A stretch of DNA of 64,000 nt, taken from contig NZ_ATLK01000001.1 of assembly GCF_000737845.1 (NCBI RefSeq), positions 1,302,001 through 1,366,000 on the forward strand, written 5' to 3'. Positions within the stretch are counted from its first letter, which is position 1. The number at the start of each line of letters is the position of its first letter. The notes beneath the pieces were generated by a model. That model did no database searches. It was given only the letters and a program-made list of their open reading frames with translations, and had not been told where the DNA came from. A program made the position numbers and the translations under genes. This document shows positions 6,823 through 15,821 of the stretch, one piece after another. Origin of the DNA: Bifidobacterium bombi DSM 19703 (GTDB lineage Bacteria > Actinomycetota > Actinomycetes > Actinomycetales > Bifidobacteriaceae).

Positions 6823-8010
6823 TCAAGCCCGTATCATCCTGTCCGCAGAAGTGACAGCTCCGAGCAGGTCGTGCGCGTTGAGGTGCGTATAACCCGCCGT
6901 GGTTGATGCCTTGGTGTGGCCCATGAGCAGGATGCGGGTCTGCTCGTCCACTCCCGCCTCGGTGAGCATGGTGGCCATGGTGTGCCTGGCAGAATGCACG
7001 CGCACCCGCGGCAGACCTGCACGCTCCAACGCCTGCCTCCAACGCCTCGTATCACCCATAGGCGATATCGGTCTCCCGTTTGTGGTGAAGATGAGATCGT
7101 CGGGACCGGCTCCGCACTCCTCCACCCAAGCCGCGAGCGCTGTGGCGAGTTCGGGTGTCAGTGGGATGAGTCTGTGGCCTGATTTGGTTTTGGGGCGTAT
7201 GAGGTATTCGTCCCCGCCGAGATCGCGGTGTTCGACGCCTGCTGGGAAGTCGGCGTCTTTGATGCGTTGGAGCTGCCAGTTGATGCTCAGGCAGGTCACG
7301 TCGTCGACTTGGATCAGTTCGGATGGTGTTATGCCGAGCCGTTCGCCTTGGCGCAGGCCTGTCAGGAATGCGATGCGCCACATGAGTTGGTTCATGGGGT
7401 CAGTCTCCATGCCGATCATTCGGGCTGCTTGGGCGGGGGTGAGGATGTCCACCTGCTGTTGGGTGACTCTGGGTCGTGGGGTACGGTCGGCCGGATTGGA
7501 GTCGATGAGTCCTTCGGCCACGGCATCCTTGAGCGCTTTAGACAGTAGCTGGTAGGCGTGCAGGGCCATGCTGCTGCTGCGGGCCCTGCGGCCGGTTGTG
7601 GGGTCGTCGGATGTGACGTACTCCTCAAGGAGTCGGAAATGCTGCGGGCCTATTTTGTCGAGTCTGACTCCCCCGACTGCGGGGTTGACGCAGCTGTCGG
7701 CTATCGACCTATAGGTCTCCAGTGTTCGTGGTTTGAGCTGGGGGCGCATGATCTCGTTGAGCCAGCGGTCTATCCAGTCCCGTAGTTCCGGTGTGTGGCT
7801 GCCGCCTGTTTTTCCGGTGCGTTCGTACTCTTTCTTGCGGGTTTCGAACCGGGCTTTGGCCACGCGCTGGTCTTTAGCGCGTACGACGAGCCTGCGTCGT
7901 TTGCCCGTCGCGGGGTCTGGCGGTAGCTCCATCGAGTATTCGTAGAGCCCGTTGCTTTTGGGCTTGCTGATTCCGCCGCTGCCTTTGGTGCGTCTGCGTT
8001 TGACTGTCAT
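6823..8010 (-). CDS. int: Tyrosine recombinase, phage-type integrase
   Basis: A 395-residue protein that should catalyse site-specific insertion and excision of the element. Residues about 10 to 60 form an arm-binding domain, 70 to 175 a SAM-like core-binding domain, and 190 to 390 the catalytic domain with R220 (FLTGLRQGERLG), K276 region (RPKTKSGHR), H339 and R342 (HSARHTMATM), H365 (LMGHTKAST) and the nucleophile Y374 (TAGYTHL). The start at 8010 was chosen over 8103 because the protein then begins MTVKRRRTKGSGG as in related integrases. The gene ends 150 bp from tRNA-Glu, the likely attachment target. Confidence 0.92.
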   Translation of the reverse strand: MTVKRRRTKGSGGISKPKSNGLYEYSMELPPDPATGKRRRLVVRAKDQRVAKARFETRKKEYERTGKTGGSHTPELRDWIDRWLNEIMRPQLKPRTLETYRSIADSCVNPAVGGVRLDKIGPQHFRLLEEYVTSDDPTTGRRARSSSMALHAYQLLSKALKDAVAEGLIDSNPADRTPRPRVTQQQVDILTPAQAARMIGMETDPMNQLMWRIAFLTGLRQGERLGITPSELIQVDDVTCLSINWQLQRIKDADFPAGVEHRDLGGDEYLIRPKTKSGHRLIPLTPELATALAAWVEECGAGPDDLIFTTNGRPISPMGDTRRWRQALERAGLPRVRVHSARHTMATMLTEAGVDEQTRILLMGHTKASTTAGYTHLNAHDLLGAVTSADRMIRA

Positions 8011-8035
8011 ATCGGTGTTCCCGGGTGTTGTATAG

Positions 8036-8057
8036 GTGTGTACTATAGTGTGTACTA
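8036..8057. repeat. Direct repeat before the integrase gene
   Basis: GTGTGTACTA occurs at 8036..8045 and again at 8048..8057, 12 bp apart and 26 bp upstream of the integrase ATG. The spacing of about one helical turn suggests a binding site for an activator, repressor or excisionase. Confidence 0.4.
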
Positions 8058-8162
8058 TCTTAGCTCTAATCAGCAATAACGAGCCGTATTTCGGAAATTT
8101 CACATCGTGCTTGTATTGCCGTTAATCGTTGATTTTCAGCCGTCTTTGGCTGTTTTGGTGGG

Positions 8163-8190
8163 TACCCCCTGAGAGAGTCGGACTCTCGTT
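8163..8190. other. Probable attachment site (attR/attL) in the tRNA-Glu 3' end
   Basis: Inferred from the integrase orientation and distance: phage-type integrases beside a tRNA 3' end normally recombine within the T-loop to 3'-end segment and leave the tRNA intact. The matching direct repeat should lie left of position 1 and cannot be seen here; exact borders are a guess. Confidence 0.45.
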
Positions 8191-8234
8191 GTCAGATTGA
8201 AAGTCTGGTGTCCTAACCGTTAGACGAAGGGGGC
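8163..8234 (-). tRNA. tRNA-Glu (anticodon TTC)
   Basis: The minus strand reads GCCCCCTTCGTCTAACGG with the anticodon loop CTTTCAA and T-loop GTCCGACTC; the acceptor stem closes with AGGGGGT. It is 72 nt without an encoded CCA. The integrase gene lies 152 bp from its 3' end, so the tRNA is the probable attachment gene of the element to the left. Confidence 0.93.
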
Positions 8235-8683
8235 TAACAACCTAATCATCATAAGGTATGGCACAGACCGAAGCAAGTCGGCATGTTGCAACAGGAACCC
8301 CGTACGAAGCCCTGATCGATGCGAACGCCATACTTAAAATCCCTACATAACACCGACAATGAGGACGACTGTTCCCTACCGCCGCCACATCTCGGATTCC
8401 GCACGACGAGGGACGAAGAAACGAAGGAACGTGTATGAGGGAACGTGATTCCTGACCAGATCACCCGTCGATGCCAGATCACCCGTCGATGCCAGTGTCG
8501 GATTTCGCGCGACGGGGAACGTAGGAACCGAGGAACGGAGGAACCGCGCAGATGAGACCTCTTTCATGAAGTAAGCAAGGGCATCGAAATCCAACGAGCC
8601 TCAACATGCGGCACGACGGATATCAGCGAACGGCCGAGTAACGGCTGGGACAGACGCGGGGTACAGAGGAGCGGAAGCGGGAT
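8235..8683. other. Gene-free spacer with short repeats
   Basis: No gene is supported. Two imperfect copies of a GA-rich segment (about 8392..8432 and 8499..8545, each with GGATT-CGC-CGACG-GG-ACG) flank an exact tandem duplication at 8456..8491. Confidence 0.5.
8456..8491. repeat. 18-bp exact tandem duplication
   Basis: CCAGATCACCCGTCGATG occurs at 8456..8473 and 8474..8491 without a mismatch, in the spacer between tRNA-Glu and trmB. Confidence 0.9.
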
Positions 8684-9766
8684 TCACCGCGCACGGTAGG
8701 TGAAATCATGTATCACCCGATCTGCCTTCAAGCCTTTCCTTTCGAAATTGGTAAGCACCCGGCCTTCGAAACGCTGCGATTCAACGAATCGGCTGTGCGG
8801 CAGATCTGCGGCCTTTGAGGACGTGCCCTTGCCCACATGACCAGTGGGCAAAGAAGCCGTAATGTCTCCCATGTTCTCGAAATCGGACCGCACATCCATC
8901 ACTTCGTGAACATGCAACGCATAGTCCTCAATGTCGGTTGCAAGTCTCCACAAACCACCGGTCTTAAGCGCCCGATGTACGCTCTGCGCCAACGCCGGCT
9001 GCACTATGCGCCGCTTATGATGGCGCATCTTCGGCCACGGATCAGGAAAAAACGTCCAGAATTCATTCACCACACCGGCTTCGAAGCAATCAATCAGCTC
9101 GGGAGCATTGACCTGTGCGATACGCAGGTTCGTCAACCCGGCTTTACCAGCCAGAAGCATGGTATGGGCCACTCCCGGATCATAGACCTCCACCGCAAGG
9201 AAATTGCACTCGGGCCGTGCCTGGGCGGCGGCAACGACGTTTTCTCCCTGGCCTGTGCCTATTTCGACGATGAGCGGGTTGCAGTTACCCCATACCCGAC
9301 GCACATAGTTTTGATCTAAAGCGAATCCGGAGCGTACGTTCAACGACCGACCGGCACCCCTCGCACCCTCACCTGTCTCCTCCTCACCCATCTCGACAGT
9401 GGTTTCCATCTCACCTGAAAGCCCAGCGGCCACGCTCATCATGTCGGACCCGGCACCGGCCACGGCCACCTTGGAAACCGGGCCAGACGCAGTCGTTTCG
9501 GCATTGGCATCCAGCAAGAAATCAGAGGCATAACGGCTCCATGCACGCTTGAGCCTATCGTCCAAATGCCCTTTGCGGCGCACGAACGAAAGTACCGCTC
9601 GATGTCTCATGCCGTCTTGTGTCACCTTCTCGCAATGAGACAACGAACCCTTGCCACCGACAACGTCCGTGGCGCACGACTCATCGAGCTCGATACCCTT
9701 TCGATGGTTCATATCCAACTCATGATCAGGCTCGTTGCAGCCTTGTTTCTCATCGCTTTCACACAT
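8684..9766 (-). CDS. trmB: tRNA (guanine-N7-)-methyltransferase
   Basis: This enzyme makes m7G46 in tRNA using S-adenosylmethionine. Seen: the SAM-binding stretch [20 protein letters not shown], then [13 protein letters not shown], and the family signature [20 protein letters not shown]. The frame is open up to 9913 but that would run into tRNA-Asp, so the ATG at 9766 is the first reasonable start; ATGs at 9712 and 9613 are alternatives, since family similarity only begins near [18 protein letters not shown]. With 9766 the protein has 360 residues, longer than usual, with a non-conserved N-terminus and a low-complexity Glu/Gly insert before the SAM domain. Confidence 0.9.
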   Translation of the reverse strand: MCESDEKQGCNEPDHELDMNHRKGIELDESCATDVVGGKGSLSHCEKVTQDGMRHRAVLSFVRRKGHLDDRLKRAWSRYASDFLLDANAETTASGPVSKVAVAGAGSDMMSVAAGLSGEMETTVEMGEEETGEGARGAGRSLNVRSGFALDQNYVRRVWGNCNPLIVEIGTGQGENVVAAAQARPECNFLAVEVYDPGVAHTMLLAGKAGLTNLRIAQVNAPELIDCFEAGVVNEFWTFFPDPWPKMRHHKRRIVQPALAQSVHRALKTGGLWRLATDIEDYALHVHEVMDVRSDFENMGDITASLPTGHVGKGTSSKAADLPHSRFVESQRFEGRVLTNFERKGLKADRVIHDFTYRAR

Positions 9767-9862
9767 ATCGTCCAGTTTAGCGACACGCGGACACAGGCAT
9801 AATTTGCGCGAGCCGTGTTTACCAAGTAGAATTTTAACTCGGTTGTTTGATGAAGCAATCAC

Positions 9863-9936
9863 GGCTCCGTAGCTCAGTTGGTTAGAGCGCCGCCCTGTCA
9901 CGGCGGAGGTCACCGGTTCAAGTCCGGCCGGAGTCG
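9863..9936 (+). tRNA. tRNA-Asp (anticodon GTC)
   Basis: GGCTCCGTAGCTCAGTTGG, anticodon loop CTGTCAC, T-arm CCGGTTCAAGTCCGG and acceptor end CGGAGTCG; 74 nt without encoded CCA. It is divergent from trmB and 39 bp upstream of tRNA-Phe, probably in one transcript. Confidence 0.95.
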
Positions 9937-9975
9937 CTTGAAGTTCACGTTCGATTTTAGGGCGGGCTCTTCTAT

Positions 9976-10051
9976 GGCTCTGTAGCTCAGTTGGTAGAGC
10001 GAACGACTGAAAATCGTTAGGTCAGCGGATCGATGCCGCTCGGAGCCACCA
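9976..10051 (+). tRNA. tRNA-Phe (anticodon GAA)
   Basis: GGCTCTGTAGCTCAGTTGG, anticodon loop CTGAAAA, acceptor end CGGAGCC followed by A and an encoded CCA; 76 nt. Confidence 0.95.
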
Positions 10052-10062
10052 TTCTCTTTTGC

Positions 10063-10091
10063 AGCCATCCTTTATTGTATGCCGGATGGCT
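10063..10091 (+). terminator. Hairpin after the tRNA pair
   Basis: AGCCATCC, a 13-base loop and GGATGGCT form an 8-bp stem 12 bp after tRNA-Phe. The T-rich stretch lies inside the loop instead of after it, so this is a modest candidate. Confidence 0.45.
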
Positions 10092-10586
10092 CTGTATTCC
10101 CAATATGCTGCTCATCATCACCTCTACGCACAAAGCCGTGACCATTCTTGGCACCCAATGCTCATATGCCGAGCATCGCCTCCTGATGTACCGCACAAGG
10201 TTCACCGCATCCGCATGTCCGACGGCACACACCACTCGTATTCATTGCGTATCTCTCCGCCTTGAATACGGCAACAGGCAAAAACGAAAGAACGAAACCA
10301 GAAAATCGGGATCAGGGAAAGAATTTAAGGGATTATAGGCGCCGCTTCATGCTCTGCGTTCCCTCGTCCGACATGCAATTCAGTGTCGAGCAAAGCCATG
10401 ACCACAAGCCTGAACCCGGCCCAAATCACAGATTCAGAGTCAAATCCAGCTCGAACTGTTGCTCTGGCTAGGGCTACAGCTCGGTCTCAGATTCAGAATC
10501 CCAGTCACGATTCCGATTCAAGCTCGTTTCCATGTCTGACACAGCCGCGAACGCTATCACAACATGAAGGCGCCCCGGCCATGCCG
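10092..10586. other. Gene-free spacer
   Basis: No gene is supported. From about 10430 the sequence is a degenerate mix of GATTC and CAGCTC words (CAGATTCAGAGTC, CAGATTCAGAATC) that looks like decayed simple repeats. Confidence 0.5.
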
Positions 10587-11102
10587 CTACTTCAGCCGCT
10601 CTTCCACCCAGTCCACGATATACGGAGCCACACCATCAATCTGGTCGATAGCCACTTCGAAATCCTCCGGACCGCCATACCACGGATCCACAAGGTCTAT
10701 GTCTGATTCGTGGCCGGGCATCGGTTTGCGCAGCTTCGGGTCGAAGCTACGGTACAGATGAACCTCGCTCCTCTTGGACTCAGGAAGCTGCCTCAACAAT
10801 GATCGCATATGCGATGCGGTCATGGGAAGAAAAAGGTCGGTTTCCTCAATCTCCTCAGGCGTGATGCGATGGGCAAAATGGCGGTGGGGCAACTCATACC
10901 CCCTGTCGCGCAGCACGCGCACAGCCCTACGGTCGATGGGGTTGCCGTATTCCTCGTCGCTCACGCCACTTGATTCCACACGGACTGCGCTGCCGAGACC
11001 GCGCTCCTCGAATCTGGTACGCAGGATGATCTCAGCCATCGGCGAGCGGCATATGTTGCCCGTGCACACCGTCATGACCGTGTATGGTTTATGTTCGTTC
11101 AT
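10587..11102 (-). CDS. Low-molecular-weight protein-tyrosine phosphatase
   Basis: A 171-residue cytoplasmic phosphatase that removes phosphate from tyrosines. The P-loop VCTGNICRSPMAE contains the nucleophile C13 and R19 (C-x5-R-S), and the general-acid loop appears as DLVDPWYGGPEDF. The length fits the family. AAAGGGAA precedes the ATG. No tyrosine kinase or capsule gene is adjacent, so its target cannot be deduced; in other Gram-positive bacteria relatives regulate polysaccharide export. Confidence 0.92.
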   Translation of the reverse strand: MNEHKPYTVMTVCTGNICRSPMAEIILRTRFEERGLGSAVRVESSGVSDEEYGNPIDRRAVRVLRDRGYELPHRHFAHRITPEEIEETDLFLPMTASHMRSLLRQLPESKRSEVHLYRSFDPKLRKPMPGHESDIDLVDPWYGGPEDFEVAIDQIDGVAPYIVDWVEERLK

Positions 11103-11189
11103 GATTCCCTTTCCGCGCCGCCCGACCTGGAATGACCATCAAGAGCGCCGCCTGCCTTTTTCGGACCCACCATATTCTGGCTACCTTTC

Positions 11190-11249
11190 ATGAAGCAGCC
11201 CTGTACGAAGCAGCCTCATATGAAGCTGCCCTGCATGAAGCCAATCGGC
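11190..11249. repeat. Four imperfect 15-bp tandem repeats
   Basis: Units ATGAAGCAGCCCTGT, ACGAAGCAGCCTCAT, ATGAAGCTGCCCTGC and the more diverged ATGAAGCCAATCGGC follow each other without gaps in the spacer between the phosphatase and dihydrofolate reductase genes (11103..11418). A plus-strand frame runs through them but has no ribosome site and no counterpart I recognise. Confidence 0.7.
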
Positions 11250-11418
11250 ATGCCTCACGGCAACCGCGTGGGCCGACTCCCAAAGGATCAATCGGGTTCA
11301 ATCGGCGCATCGACCGTTCGTCGGACGATTCGCAATTGCAGGCACGATTCCGCGCCTGCCTCCGTTGCTTTACGACTTCGCTTTGGCTGGCATCGGTCTC
11401 CCGACCAACACCGATACG

Positions 11419-12078
11419 TCACGAATTCCTGACGTATTCCACGAAGCGGTATGCCTCAATGCCGTCCTCAGGTTTACTCGGAGCAGTCCATTGGCCGGCG
11501 CTTTCCACACGCCAATCACCAAGACGCACTAAGGACTCCATATCGGGAGCGGATGTGTCGGCATTCACCTTCTTTTGTATGTAGGTGACGTAGGCCTTGC
11601 TGGCATACGGCATGGCAGCCTTAAAAATCTGCGCCCCCCCGATGACCCAGATTTCGCTGCGATCAAGCCCATCATCCGGTATGGCCTCCTGCCGTGCGAA
11701 ATCAAGCGCCTCGTCGATGCTGGAGACCACTGTGGCACCGTCGGCCTTAAAATCACAGTTGTGCGAGACGACGATGTTATCCCGATTCGAAAGAGGCCTG
11801 AACTTGGGATCCAACGAATCCCACGTCCTGCGACCCATGATGACGGGGTGCGAAACGGTCAGCTCTTTGAAACGGCGCATGTCATCGCCCAGATGCCAGG
11901 GAATGCCGCCATCCAACCCCAACGCACCATATTGACCATTGTCTTCTTGGGCACAAGCCCAAATGAGGTTCACCGAGAAGGTCTTGACTTCGTCGTCTCC
12001 CCAATCCTCGTCCTCTTCAAGCCCGGCAAGTCCGGGCTCGGGTTCGTGATAGCCACTGCGGCTACTGTCATGCTCCAT
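11419..12078 (-). CDS. folA: Dihydrofolate reductase
   Basis: It reduces dihydrofolate to tetrahydrofolate with NADPH and refills the pool oxidised by thymidylate synthase, whose gene lies 117 bp upstream on the same strand. Seen: GLDGGIPWHLGDDMRRFK (substrate loop with Trp and Asp), HPVIMGRRTWDSL and IWVIGGAQIFKAAM for NADPH, and the C-terminal strand EAYRFVEYVRNS. At 219 residues it carries about 30 extra acidic residues at the N-terminus (GLAGLEEDEDWGDDEV) compared with the usual 160 to 190. AAGGAG precedes the ATG at 12078. Confidence 0.95.
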   Translation of the reverse strand: MEHDSSRSGYHEPEPGLAGLEEDEDWGDDEVKTFSVNLIWACAQEDNGQYGALGLDGGIPWHLGDDMRRFKELTVSHPVIMGRRTWDSLDPKFRPLSNRDNIVVSHNCDFKADGATVVSSIDEALDFARQEAIPDDGLDRSEIWVIGGAQIFKAAMPYASKAYVTYIQKKVNADTSAPDMESLVRLGDWRVESAGQWTAPSKPEDGIEAYRFVEYVRNS

Positions 12079-12195
12079 TTCTTATTCTCCTTGAGAGTGC
12101 AAACGGAATATATTCTACAAAAGCGAGCAGACTACATCAAGAGTTTGTGAAAAGCCTTGTCTCACAACGTAATCCCAACTCATGCGCGAGACTTT

Positions 12196-13074
12196 TCAGA
12201 CCGCAACGGGTGCCTTGATGGCGGGATGGCACTGGTAGCCCACAATCTCGAAATCCTCGTAAGCGTAGTCGAAGATGGAATCGGCCTTGTGGATGCGCAT
12301 CTGCGGGTACGGATAGGGCTTGCGGCTCAGCTGTTCAAGCACCTGCTCGATGTGGTTGTCGTACACATGGCAATCGCCCCCGGTCCATACGAATTCGCCG
12401 GGTTCAAGCCCCGCCTGCTGCGCCATCATGAGCGTCAGAAGCGAGTATGAAGCGATGTTGAAAGGCACGCCGAGGAACATGTCGCAAGAACGCTGATACA
12501 ACTGACAGGACAGGCGACCATCCGCCACATAGAACTGGAAGAGCGCATGGCAGGGCGGCAGCGCCATCTGATCGACCTCGGCAGGGTTCCATGCAGTGAC
12601 GATCATGCGGCGCGAATCCGGCTTCGTCTTGATGAGATTCAACACATTGGCGATCTGATCGACGGTGCGATGCGGATCATCGGGCGTGGGTGCCGGCCAG
12701 CTGCGCCACTGCACGCCGTAGACCGGACCAAGGTTGCCGTCGGAATCAGCCCACTCATCCCAAATGTGCACATTGTGCTCCTGCAACCAGCGAACGTTAC
12801 TGGACCCTTGGAGGAACCACAGCAGCTCATAGGCTATGCCCTTGAAAAACACACGCTTGGTGGTGAGCAACGGGAAGGAGTCCTTCAAATCGAAGCGCAT
12901 CTGCTGCCCGAAAAGCGAAATGGTGCCCGTACCCGTGCGGTCTCCCTTGAGCGTTCCCTGCGTGAGAATCCTACGGACGAGATCCTCGTACGGCATGGGA
13001 ACGTCGGTTTCAGGACGTGCAGGTATTCGGGCTCGGATGCCCTCAAGCTGTTCTGGTGTCAACATACGCTTCAT
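12196..13074 (-). CDS. thyA: Thymidylate synthase
   Basis: It converts dUMP to dTMP with methylene-tetrahydrofolate, giving dihydrofolate. A 292-residue protein with [17 protein letters not shown] (phosphate-binding Arg), the catalytic [12 protein letters not shown] with C175, [20 protein letters not shown] and the C-terminal end IKAPVAV. The gene precedes folA in the same direction, the usual thyA-folA pair. No Shine-Dalgarno sequence is seen before the ATG at 13074; the alternative ATG at 13065 is also without one. Confidence 0.97.
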   Translation of the reverse strand: MKRMLTPEQLEGIRARIPARPETDVPMPYEDLVRRILTQGTLKGDRTGTGTISLFGQQMRFDLKDSFPLLTTKRVFFKGIAYELLWFLQGSSNVRWLQEHNVHIWDEWADSDGNLGPVYGVQWRSWPAPTPDDPHRTVDQIANVLNLIKTKPDSRRMIVTAWNPAEVDQMALPPCHALFQFYVADGRLSCQLYQRSCDMFLGVPFNIASYSLLTLMMAQQAGLEPGEFVWTGGDCHVYDNHIEQVLEQLSRKPYPYPQMRIHKADSIFDYAYEDFEIVGYQCHPAIKAPVAV

Positions 13075-13364
13075 TCTAGCAATCGGTCATGTACCGATGT
13101 GCTTTTGGACGAATCGAGATACCACCCACTACCTGCCACCCACAGTGACATTGTGCGGGCATCTGCGCAGCCTGATACTGACCCGAAAGGAGGGTTTTCT
13201 GCCGTTTGCGCTGGCACTGGCGGTCAATGCCATGCCAGATAGATGGGCAATATGCTCGTTGAAAAAGGTGCCGGCGAAGGTCCTTTTACCGGTTGAACCC
13301 GCCTACGCTGCGCGATAGAGTTATGCAGGGAACAGAATCAAGCCAAATATTTCAAGGAGACGAT

Positions 13365-13778
13365 ATGGCTAAGAGACTATGGGTGGAGCGCAATGACGAC
13401 GGCTCATGGGACGCATACAGCGATGAGGGTGCGCACCTGAAATTCGGCCACGAAGACGGGCTGTTCAATCCCGGCGATTTGATGAAAATCGCCTTGGCCG
13501 CATGCGGAGCACTCTCAAGCCAATTCGCCATCGAAAATACGCTGGGAAAGGGCAAAGGCGCAAAAATCGTGGTGAGCGGCACCTACGATGATGACGATGA
13601 CGCCTATACGAGCTTCGACGAGCAGCTGGAAGTGGACGCGTCGGGCGCCGAACTCAGCGACCAAGACGTTGACAAGCTCAAGGAACGCATCAAACGCCAC
13701 ATCGCCAAGTCCTGCACGGTAAAGCATACGTATGAGCAGGCTACACCTGTGCGCATGGACGTGAACATACGTAAGTAA
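13365..13778 (+). CDS. OsmC/Ohr-family protein
   Basis: A 137-residue protein starting MAKRLWVERNDDGSWDAYSD behind AAGGAGA; in-frame ATG codons further up lack this site. The two family cysteines appear in LAACGALSSQF and IAKSCTVKHTYE. OsmC/Ohr proteins are thiol-dependent peroxidases for organic hydroperoxides. Between the cysteines lies GTYDDDDDAYTSFDEQLE, an acidic loop. It stands alone and divergent from thyA. Whether it is OsmC- or Ohr-like cannot be settled by eye. Confidence 0.85.
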   Translation: MAKRLWVERNDDGSWDAYSDEGAHLKFGHEDGLFNPGDLMKIALAACGALSSQFAIENTLGKGKGAKIVVSGTYDDDDDAYTSFDEQLEVDASGAELSDQDVDKLKERIKRHIAKSCTVKHTYEQATPVRMDVNIRK

Positions 13779-13878
13779 GACCACAATCGGTTGAATGTCA
13801 GGCCGACACGATCATCGGTTCAGCTTTGTGCCATCAGTACTCGAACCATCGCATAACTTCATCTGTTGTCATTGTGGT

Positions 13879-14856
13879 TCACTCCTTTGAGATGGTCCTG
13901 GTCTGCATGCACGCCCCCCACTGGTCACGAGACACACCGGTAAGACGCTCCAACAAACTACCCCCGGCCACGAACTCGATATCCATATACGACGACACCG
14001 TCCGCCTCTCATCCCACACCGAAAGATCAGGATCGGGATTGGCCTCATACACCGAACGCATCACCACACCCACCTCAGGCACCAGGAACGAGAACACCCA
14101 AGGCTGCGGGCCGACACGAACATCACGCGCCTGCGAAATCGTAGCCAGCCGGGTACGCCGGTAATCCACACCCTGCACCGCAAGCATGTGATAACGCTCC
14201 TCATCGATACCCCGAGCCAGATCCACCAACGGCGCCGGATCGACCCCACCGGCCGCAGCCAAGGCACGCGCCGCATCCACATTGCCCGAACCCACACCCG
14301 CAAGCATGCCCTCCTGCGACTCATCGGCGCACCGCACATACAACCCACGGCCGGCAAGACGGAACACACCCGCCAACCCGCTGCACGAAGCGAACGCGCC
14401 CTCCCAGCCAGAACTGGGACCCGCCCCCACCAGATTGAACACCTCACGCGACTCCTGCCCCTGCGCGAACCGGCAGAACGTGGCGCCACCAGCACCGAAA
14501 TACATCGCATACGAACGCGAATCATCCCCACCGGAAGCCGAAGGCATCACACCATCGGCAACAGCGAACGCACAGTCACGCACCGGAGCCACGACCGAAG
14601 CCAACGACGCGCACGGCACGCCCTCGCCATCCGTCAACCCCATGCCCGCAAACGCGAACGACAACTCCTGACGCATCCGCCACAACGACGAATCCTCACC
14701 CACATAACCGAACGGCAACACCCGAAACGGCACCAGGAACCTCAGATAATCAGGCCCCCCGATCAACGAATACAACTGGGCGGAATCAAACCCCACCGAA
14801 GCCAACGAACCCGCCGACCAACCCGGAGTGAACCCGGCGGCCACACCCTGACTCAT
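13879..14856 (-). CDS. Unknown soluble protein of the membrane-protein cluster
   Basis: A 325-residue protein starting MSQGVAAGFTPGWSAG at the ATG 14856, which follows GGGAGGTTGTT. It is the last gene of a minus-strand series that begins at 20375. It has no signal peptide or membrane helix, is rich in Gly, Ala, Ser and Val, and includes DYLRFLVPFRVLPFGYVGED and the end SRDQWGACMQTRTISKE. I do not recognise the family. Its position after several membrane proteins and shared ribosome-site pattern suggest it works with them. Confidence 0.7.
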   Translation of the reverse strand: MSQGVAAGFTPGWSAGSLASVGFDSAQLYSLIGGPDYLRFLVPFRVLPFGYVGEDSSLWRMRQELSFAFAGMGLTDGEGVPCASLASVVAPVRDCAFAVADGVMPSASGGDDSRSYAMYFGAGGATFCRFAQGQESREVFNLVGAGPSSGWEGAFASCSGLAGVFRLAGRGLYVRCADESQEGMLAGVGSGNVDAARALAAAGGVDPAPLVDLARGIDEERYHMLAVQGVDYRRTRLATISQARDVRVGPQPWVFSFLVPEVGVVMRSVYEANPDPDLSVWDERRTVSSYMDIEFVAGGSLLERLTGVSRDQWGACMQTRTISKE

Positions 14857-14915
14857 AACAACCTCCCACAACAAACACAACGAACAACACGACGAACGAC
14901 GCCAAGCGCCGTACA

Positions 14916-15819
14916 TCAGAAGAGCTTCGGCATCACCCTCCTCTCATACCTCCAACTCAACCGGTCATCCTGCCACAACCACGCCATGAACCGGTCCCAC
15001 CAACGACGACGGCCGCCACCGGAACCCGCATACCGCTCCTGCAACACCCCCGCGCTTCGCCAGCGCCATACGAGCACGCGCGAACGCCACGAACCCATCC
15101 ACATCAGACAGCACACGACGATCGACCACGACCGCGCCCGGCGCCACACCGGCCACGCCAGCGAACGGCACATACGCCAACAGATCCATACTCCACCCAT
15201 ACCGGGCAGAAGGAGACAACACCACCGAACGAGGCGTAACACGCACGCAATCCAGGTCGGCCCACGCCGAACGCACCGCGTTCACCTCCCCACGCACCGA
15301 CACCAACAACTCCACACCCGACTCATCGACCAACAACCTCGCACGCGAAAGCCAACGCGGACCATACTCCTTGACATTGAACTGACGAACCGCCTCACGA
15401 CCCTCCGGCCCCGACCAACCAGGAAAATCAAACCACTGCGGCCACGAATTCCAAGCAATCCCAAGTTCCCACCAGCACGACGGCCACAACGGAAAACCAA
15501 ACAACGCAACCGATAAGATGAGAACAAGAAAGAGCCAGAAGTACTTCACTCCCTCGCCATCGAACCCATCACGGTAAAACGAAAAAAGGGAAAGCAGTAT
15601 CAATCCACCGAGAAAAGCGGTGAAACCCTGGAACTGCAGCCGCTTCGCGCGCCCGTACGCGGTCGACCCGTACAACAGGTCCTCCCACATCGAGGGATCC
15701 AACGTGAAATCGAACACGGCACGCACCGGACCACCCTCAGCCGAACCAGCATCAGCCGGACCAGCGGACAGCCCAGCCTCAGAAGAGGCTCTACCCACAC
15801 TCACGTCATCGCTTCCCAT
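14916..15819 (-). CDS. YcxB-like membrane protein A, frameshifted near its end
   Basis: Starts at ATG 15819 behind GGAGGTGACT. A Ser/Gly/Ala-rich N-terminus is followed by two membrane helices (TAFLGGLILLSLFSFYR and LFLVLILSVALFGFPLW) and a C-terminal PH-like part (ARLLVDESGVELLVSVRGEV, SAWADLDCVRVTP) that resembles the YcxB family of unknown function. As read, the frame ends at 14965 in an unlikely tail. Dropping one G from the run of five at 15047..15051 (C on the plus strand) gives LAKRGVLQERYAGSGGGRRR and the plausible end YERRVMPKLF with a stop at 14916, close to the next gene. The family call is by pattern only. Confidence 0.6.
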
Positions 15820-15821
15820 AG

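Noticed and set aside
1-8234. Toxin-antitoxin pair from the two small HTH genes
   Set aside because: Both proteins are DNA-binding and divergent around an operator, with immA next to one; a phage-type switch fits better.
11132-11584. 150-codon plus-strand frame starting in the 15-bp repeats
   Set aside because: It overlaps the 3' end of folA on the opposite strand and shows no ribosome site or known motif.
14188-15516. 442-codon plus-strand frame rich in Arg, His and Thr
   Set aside because: Antisense to the cluster genes; the composition is unlike a folded protein and there is no start site.
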